A stretch of DNA of 64,000 nucleotides from Betaproteobacteria bacterium. Lineage in GTDB: Bacteria > Pseudomonadota > Gammaproteobacteria > Burkholderiales > Casimicrobiaceae. The position numbers were made by a program, and so were the translations under genes. Every line of letters begins with the position of its first letter. The stretch's first letter is position 1. Below, in pieces: positions 59,108 through 64,000 of the stretch. Location: assembly GCA_013298145.1 (NCBI GenBank), contig JAAFJO010000001.1:620001-684000 (forward strand). Reading direction: 5' to 3'. Under the pieces are notes generated by a model. It was not told the origin of the DNA, searched no databases, and was given only the letters and a program-made list of their open reading frames with translations.

Positions 59108-59341
59108 CTACAGCGTGTCGCGGTCGGCTTGCGTCTGCGATGCCCGCGTGTTCATGAAGTCATCGCTGACTGTTTCAGTGGCCGAGAAAAAGCTATCCCA
59201 CGACGCGCCAGCGGGCGCAATGATTCGCTCAACGCCGCGCGCACGCACGTCCACATGCTTCACGCCTTCCGGCATACGAAGCTCCGCCGGCAGGCGAACT
59301 GCTTGCGTGCGGTTGTTGGTGAAAACGGTGCTGGTTGGCAT
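59108..59341 (-). CDS. vapB: VapB-type antitoxin (AbrB/SpoVT-like)
   Basis: MPTSTVFTNNRTQAVRLPAELRMPEGVKHVDVRARGVERIIAPAG; immediately upstream of vapC. Confidence 0.9.
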   Translation of the reverse strand: MPTSTVFTNNRTQAVRLPAELRMPEGVKHVDVRARGVERIIAPAGASWDSFFSATETVSDDFMNTRASQTQADRDTL

Positions 59342-59598
59342 GGAAATCGAAGTTAGCGTGTGTGTATATAGCTCTAGTATAGCGCATCGCGCTTTTTTGC
59401 GTCACGATGGACGGCTTGAGACGTTGTTGCGACCAGCACATTTCACTTGATCTCGTAGCGCTAACGGACGTCAGCAAGAGAAAGTGCGAAGCGACGAGAG
59501 ATTCACGGGCATGAGTATCAGATCACAATACTCACGGATTAGCGACACAACACAAGCGATCAATAAGTGCTGGAGATTGCGATAAAGCCTAAGCTTCG

Positions 59599-61089
59599 TT
59601 GCCTATCTCGCTTGAAAGATTTAGATTGACACACCATCTCGCGAACAGAGACGCCAGGAGCACGGAATGCATAGACGCTAAGCGTCGACGTCTCTTGCTC
59701 GCAAGCGCTGCTGCGGGCGCAACGATACTCGCCACACCATCGATAGCCCGTTCATGTCGCGTTGGTGACGTTGTGAAAAACGTGAGTCAGTTGGACTCAG
59801 TTGGCGTTGAGCGAGCTTTTTCGATCCATAACGTAGATGAACTGCGTGATGCACTTCGTCGCAGCGAAGGTTCCATTGCGATCGGTGGTGGGCGCTACAG
59901 TATGGGCGGTCAAACAGCGATTCGCTGCGGATCACACTTAGATATTCGTCCGCTCAATTCGGTGTTGAACTTTGACCCTGAAAATCGACGCATTCGAGTG
60001 CAGGCAGGTGCACGTTGGCGTGATCTGCAATCGTTGATCGATCCCTTCGGGTTGTCGATTCGTACGATGCAGAGTTATGCGAACTTCACAGTCGGCGGCT
60101 CGATCTCTGTAAATTGTCACGGTCGCTATGTGGGGCATGGCGCGATTGCTGAATCGATCGAATCGATGACGCTTTGCCTAGCCAACGGCGAGATCATCAG
60201 CACTTCGCGCGAGCAAAATCGGGACCTATTCGCCGCAGCAATCGGTGGCTACGGTGCGGTGGGTGCCATCGTTGACGCAACGCTACGCCTTGACACGAAC
60301 GAGAAGATTTCAAGGCATCTTCAAGCGCTACCGGTGAACGAATACTTTGATTGGGTGACATCGGAAGTGCTTCGAAGCAACTCAGCGGTTATGCACAACG
60401 CAGATCTGATGCCCGGTGCGTGGCGCACCGCAAGAGCGACGACGTGGCATCGCGCACCTACTGAGGCAACGCTTACAACGCCAGACCGACTTCAAGACCA
60501 GAATTCAAAGTATCTCGCGCAGCGAACGGCGATCAGCACTCTTGCGGGAAGCCGAATGGCTGATCGTGTTCGCGCAAAACTTCTTGACGAGAGCAACGCG
60601 CCACCGAAAACTATATGGCGAAACTACGAAGCAAGCCTTGACGTCGCATCGCTCGAACCATTTTCAAGAGAGCGACATTCGTTTGTGCTTGAGGAGTTTT
60701 TTGTTCCAGAGCGCAATGCTCGCCAGTTTGCGAACGCCCTTGCAACCTATCTGGAGACAAGTGCGTCCGGTACGTTGAATGTTTCGATACGGCACGCGCC
60801 GATGGATGAGCTCGCGCTAATGTCGTGGGCACGTGAAGCGGTGTTCTCATTTGTGCTCTACATTCGTGTCGGCACGAGCAAAGCTGCGCTTGAGGCGCAG
60901 GCACGCTGGGTGCGTGCACTCATTGACTTAGCGCTTTTGAACGATGGAACGTACTACTTACCCTACCGCCTTCACGCTACGACGAATCAATTCGTGCGTG
61001 CTTATCCCAATGCGTTGCAACTCAAACGAATACGAAATGAAGTCTCTGCGGAGCGATTCCTGAATACGCTTTGGGAAAAGTATCTTTAG
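59599..61089 (+). CDS. Tat-exported FAD-linked (PCMH-type) oxidase
   Basis: RRRLLLASAAAGATILATPSIA Tat-like signal; FSIHNVDELRDALRRSEGSIAIGGGRYSMGGQT, GGYGAVGAIVDATLRL FAD-binding motifs. Confidence 0.85.
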   Translation: MPISLERFRLTHHLANRDARSTECIDAKRRRLLLASAAAGATILATPSIARSCRVGDVVKNVSQLDSVGVERAFSIHNVDELRDALRRSEGSIAIGGGRYSMGGQTAIRCGSHLDIRPLNSVLNFDPENRRIRVQAGARWRDLQSLIDPFGLSIRTMQSYANFTVGGSISVNCHGRYVGHGAIAESIESMTLCLANGEIISTSREQNRDLFAAAIGGYGAVGAIVDATLRLDTNEKISRHLQALPVNEYFDWVTSEVLRSNSAVMHNADLMPGAWRTARATTWHRAPTEATLTTPDRLQDQNSKYLAQRTAISTLAGSRMADRVRAKLLDESNAPPKTIWRNYEASLDVASLEPFSRERHSFVLEEFFVPERNARQFANALATYLETSASGTLNVSIRHAPMDELALMSWAREAVFSFVLYIRVGTSKAALEAQARWVRALIDLALLNDGTYYLPYRLHATTNQFVRAYPNALQLKRIRNEVSAERFLNTLWEKYL

Positions 61090-61101
61090 CGCTTTTCGCA
61101 A

Positions 61102-63276
61102 CTACGCCTTCGCAAACTCCGTCCGATTCTGAATCCAACGCGCTAGAAAAGCCGTGCGATTAAAGCTGGGATCGGCTGAAATTTTGGTGGCGACGTCCCG
61201 CGCGGCTTCTACGAGATCAATGTCTTCTTCAATGTTGGCGTAACGCAATCCAGGTACGCCGGATTGGCGCGGGCCGAGAAGTTCGCCGGGGCCGCGAATG
61301 CGTAAGTCTTCTCTTGCGATAACGAAACCGTCGGTGGTTTCATAGATCACTTTGAGGCGTTGTTTGGCGGTGTCGGAGAGCTTGTCGGCGAAGAGCAAAA
61401 TGCAAGTGGAGGCTGCGCTGCCGCGTCCGACGCGACCGCGTAGCTGATGCAGTTGCGCGAGGCCGAATCGCTCGGCATGTTCGATCACCATCCAACTTGC
61501 GTTCGGTACATCGACGCCGACTTCGATGACGGTGGTGGATACCAGCACTTGAACCTCGTTTTCGATGAAGGCTTGCATGACTTCGGCCTTCTCGTCTGCT
61601 TTCATGCGCCCGTGCAAAAGTGCAACACGAACGTTTGGCATGATCATGACTAAATCTGCGTAGAGCGCGCTCGCGTCTTGCAGTTGCACTTCAAGTTTGT
61701 CGCTCTCTTCAATGAGAGGACAGACCCAATAGGCTTGCGCGCCTTGCTGCGCGGCTTTGTAAATTCGTTCCGCAATTTCCGCGCGACGTTGTTCTGAGAC
61801 GAGTTTCGTAACAATGGGTTGCCGTCCGCTTGGGATTTCGTCGATGACGGACACGTCGAGGTCGGCGTAGTAGCTCATTGCGAGCGAGCGCGGGATGGGC
61901 GTGGCGCTCAGCATTAAAGTGTGAGGGGCGAGTTGCTCCCTCCCCTTCAAGGGGAGGGTGGGGATGGGGTTGTCGTCTGGCTCGTTAAACCGGACGCCAT
62001 CTCCCTCACCCGCCCTTTGGGCACCCTCTCCCAGAGGGAGGGTTTTCGAGCGCAATTGCAACCGCTGCTCAACGCCAAATCGATGTTGTTCATCTACGAC
62101 TACCAAGGCCAATCGTGCAAACGACACTTTCTTCTGAAATAGCGCATGGGTGCCGATAGCGATTTGCGCTTCGCCACGCTTGCACTTGTCCTGCGCGGCT
62201 TTGAGCTCTGCCGTGGTGAGCGAGCCCGCGAGCCAGGTGAGCTGCACTGGTAGGTCTTTAAGCCAGTGTGTGAGTTTTCGGAAGTGCTGCTCCGCCAACA
62301 ATTCGGTCGGCGCCATGAACGCGACTTGATAGCCCGCCTCGATACAGGCGAGCGCTGCCAGTGCGGCAACGATTGTTTTCCCGCTGCCGACGTCGCCTTG
62401 AAGCAGGCGCGTCATCGGCACATCGCGAGTGAGATCGGCAAGCACATCGGAGACGGCGCGTTTCTGTGCGCTCGTGAGTGTGAACGACAGTCGCTGCATC
62501 ATCAAGGGCGAGATGAGCTGCGTAGGCGTAATCGATGGCGAGCTCTCGGCGGCGCGAAGTGTTTTCGCATCCTTGAGCGCGAGTTGCTGCGCAAGCAGTT
62601 CATCGAACTTGACGCGTCGCCACGCCGGATGATTTCGCGATTCCAGCGCGCCAATCGCGCTCACATCGGTGGGCTGATGGAGTGCTGCGAGCGCGTCGCT
62701 CCACGAAAGTAGTTGCAACGATTCACGAAATGGCGCGGGAAGCAGCTCGGCTTGCCAATCCCGTACTTTGAGGGCTTTGGTGGCGAGCGTGCGCAATGCC
62801 GCCTGCGGAATTCCGGCGGCAGATGGGTAAACAGCTGTAAGCGCTTCCCCCTCACTCGATTGAGGCTTAGCGTCCGTTTTCTTAAAAAGCGGATGAACTA
62901 TTTCTAACCCGTTCCGCCCTTCTCTAATTTCGCCGAAGACCCGAATGCTGTTGCCAATAGTGAGCGCTTTGACGATGTTGGGATAGAAGTTGAAATAGCG
63001 AAGCGTGAGGCGAGGCGTGAAGTGCGAGCTGCCGTCGTCATCACTTGCGCGAATCAGCGCAACAAATTGCCGACGCGGTCGAAACTGCGTCTCTGCAAAT
63101 TCCACCACGCCCTCGACGACCACCGACTCGCCGACCATTAAATCGCGCAACGCCACAACTCGCGTTTGGTCCTCGTAGCGCATCGGCAAATGCAACAAAC
63201 AATCGCGCAAGTGCGCAATCCGCAGTTTGGCAAGCTTGGGTCGCAAAGCGGGCGGTAAATACGTCTCTTCGTTCAT
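61102..63276 (-). CDS. recG: ATP-dependent DNA helicase RecG (carries an in-frame repeat insert)
   Basis: RLLQGDVGSGKTIVAALAALA, MAPTELLAEQHFRKL, VVDEQHRFGVEQR, LMLSATPIPRSLAM, LHQLRGRVGRG. Confidence 0.97.
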   Translation of the reverse strand: MNEETYLPPALRPKLAKLRIAHLRDCLLHLPMRYEDQTRVVALRDLMVGESVVVEGVVEFAETQFRPRRQFVALIRASDDDGSSHFTPRLTLRYFNFYPNIVKALTIGNSIRVFGEIREGRNGLEIVHPLFKKTDAKPQSSEGEALTAVYPSAAGIPQAALRTLATKALKVRDWQAELLPAPFRESLQLLSWSDALAALHQPTDVSAIGALESRNHPAWRRVKFDELLAQQLALKDAKTLRAAESSPSITPTQLISPLMMQRLSFTLTSAQKRAVSDVLADLTRDVPMTRLLQGDVGSGKTIVAALAALACIEAGYQVAFMAPTELLAEQHFRKLTHWLKDLPVQLTWLAGSLTTAELKAAQDKCKRGEAQIAIGTHALFQKKVSFARLALVVVDEQHRFGVEQRLQLRSKTLPLGEGAQRAGEGDGVRFNEPDDNPIPTLPLKGREQLAPHTLMLSATPIPRSLAMSYYADLDVSVIDEIPSGRQPIVTKLVSEQRRAEIAERIYKAAQQGAQAYWVCPLIEESDKLEVQLQDASALYADLVMIMPNVRVALLHGRMKADEKAEVMQAFIENEVQVLVSTTVIEVGVDVPNASWMVIEHAERFGLAQLHQLRGRVGRGSAASTCILLFADKLSDTAKQRLKVIYETTDGFVIAREDLRIRGPGELLGPRQSGVPGLRYANIEEDIDLVEAARDVATKISADPSFNRTAFLARWIQNRTEFAKA
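61936..62045. repeat. CTCCCCTTCAAGGGGAGGG family repeat in frame inside recG
   Basis: ctccctccccttcaaggggagggtggggatggggttg ... cgccatctccctcacccgccctttgggcaccctctcccagagggaggg; encodes TLPLGEGAQRAGEGDGVRFNEPDDNPIPTLPLKGREQ. Confidence 0.85.
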
Positions 63277-63314
63277 GGACTTCGCAACTCGCTTAAGCGA
63301 GTTGCGACTGATAT

Positions 63315-63356
63315 CTCCCCTCTACCTCGGGGAGAGGGGTCGGGGGTGAGGGATGA
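63315..63356. repeat. CTCCCC...GGGGAG palindromic repeat upstream of recG
   Basis: tctcccctctacctcggggagaggggtcgggggtgaggg. Confidence 0.65.
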
Positions 63357-63516
63357 CCGAAGGGAATGGCGGTAGCGCTTTTCACGCGTGTGAGTTTATC
63401 CACACGTCATGTAAAGGTTCATTCAGACAGCTTGTGTTTGTATGCGCGTACAGATAGAAATCTCTAAATCAAAGAAAACTGTCGCGCACTTCGCGCCGCC
63501 GACTCCGGGAATCTCA

Positions 63517-64000
63517 ATGAACCGTCTATTTATTGCTGGCCTGCTTGCATTCGCGAGCATCGCCACGCCTTTCGCCAAACTCCCTGCGCTTGCTGAATCA
63601 CGCCCCGCACACGAGGCGATCAACATCGACGAACAGCAAGCCTTCCTAGTTCGCGCGAAAGGCGCGGTCACCGCGAAGGATTTTGTCGAGAATGTTTTCT
63701 GCGAAGTTGAAGGCGTTCGTTCGGTCAACACCGTCCGTGTGATCGGCGGCAAACGCAAAGAGGAATTGCTACAAGCCGCTGGAATCAGCAATCCAGAAAA
63801 CTGGATCGCATTCCGCTGCACGCAAAATTTTCCAAGCGGCGCGGATGTGATCATCCGTTGGGATTCGAAAGCAGACACCTTTCAAGCGGCTGACTATTTG
63901 CGCTTCAAAGTGCGCACTGGCGAATGGCTTGAATTCACCTGTATGCGCGAAAACCAGGGCGCCGACTGCAATCCGTTTGGCACGGCATCGTTTCAGTTTC
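63517..64000 (+). CDS. Exported protein, N-terminal part (possibly alpha-2-macroglobulin family), truncated by window end
   Basis: Open reading frame from ATG 63517 (MNRLFIAGLLAFASIATPFAKLPALAESRPAHEAINIDEQQAFLVRAKGAVTAKDFVENVFCEVEGV...) with signal peptide; no stop before 64000. Family is a guess. Confidence 0.6.
   Translation, partial: MNRLFIAGLLAFASIATPFAKLPALAESRPAHEAINIDEQQAFLVRAKGAVTAKDFVENVFCEVEGVRSVNTVRVIGGKRKEELLQAAGISNPENWIAFRCTQNFPSGADVIIRWDSKADTFQAADYLRFKVRTGEWLEFTCMRENQGADCNPFGTASFQF

Noticed and set aside
58678-59341. Possible functional link between VapC (tRNase) and the RtcB repair island
   Set aside because: Tempting, but VapC-type PIN nucleases are reported to leave 3'-OH/5'-phosphate ends, not the 2',3'-cyclic phosphate/5'-OH ends RtcB seals, and the loci are >40 kb apart.

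Overview
This is a chromosomal window, probably from a betaproteobacterium (Burkholderiales-like gene order; inference from gene content only). About 55 protein genes can be supported. Most are housekeeping: recN-nadK/hrcA, hemH, TatD, coaX-birA, an acyl-CoA synthetase plus liv ABC cluster, a ZnuD-like receptor, dps-katG/oxyR, ppc, purEK, ychF, prmC, pyrF, prfA, vapBC, recG. The standout locus is at about 12.4-18.7 kb. It has rtcR (sigma-54 activator with a CARF-type N-terminus) diverging from a textbook -24/-12 promoter with an IHF-like site. Downstream is a ~565-nt structured leader containing a complete 76-nt tRNA-like RNA with encoded CCA but no U33. A second, truncated tRNA-like fold sits directly 5' of it. 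Then follow a slipin/SPFH (Band-7) gene, rtcB, a zf-trcl-like zinc-ribbon gene and an unrecognised 238-aa gene. The window also carries several families of dispersed palindromic repeats. Two copies of one family lie in frame inside recG and prmC. No rRNA genes, CRISPR arrays, transposases or prophages were seen. All calls come from reading the sequence and supplied translations; no searches or folding programs were run.
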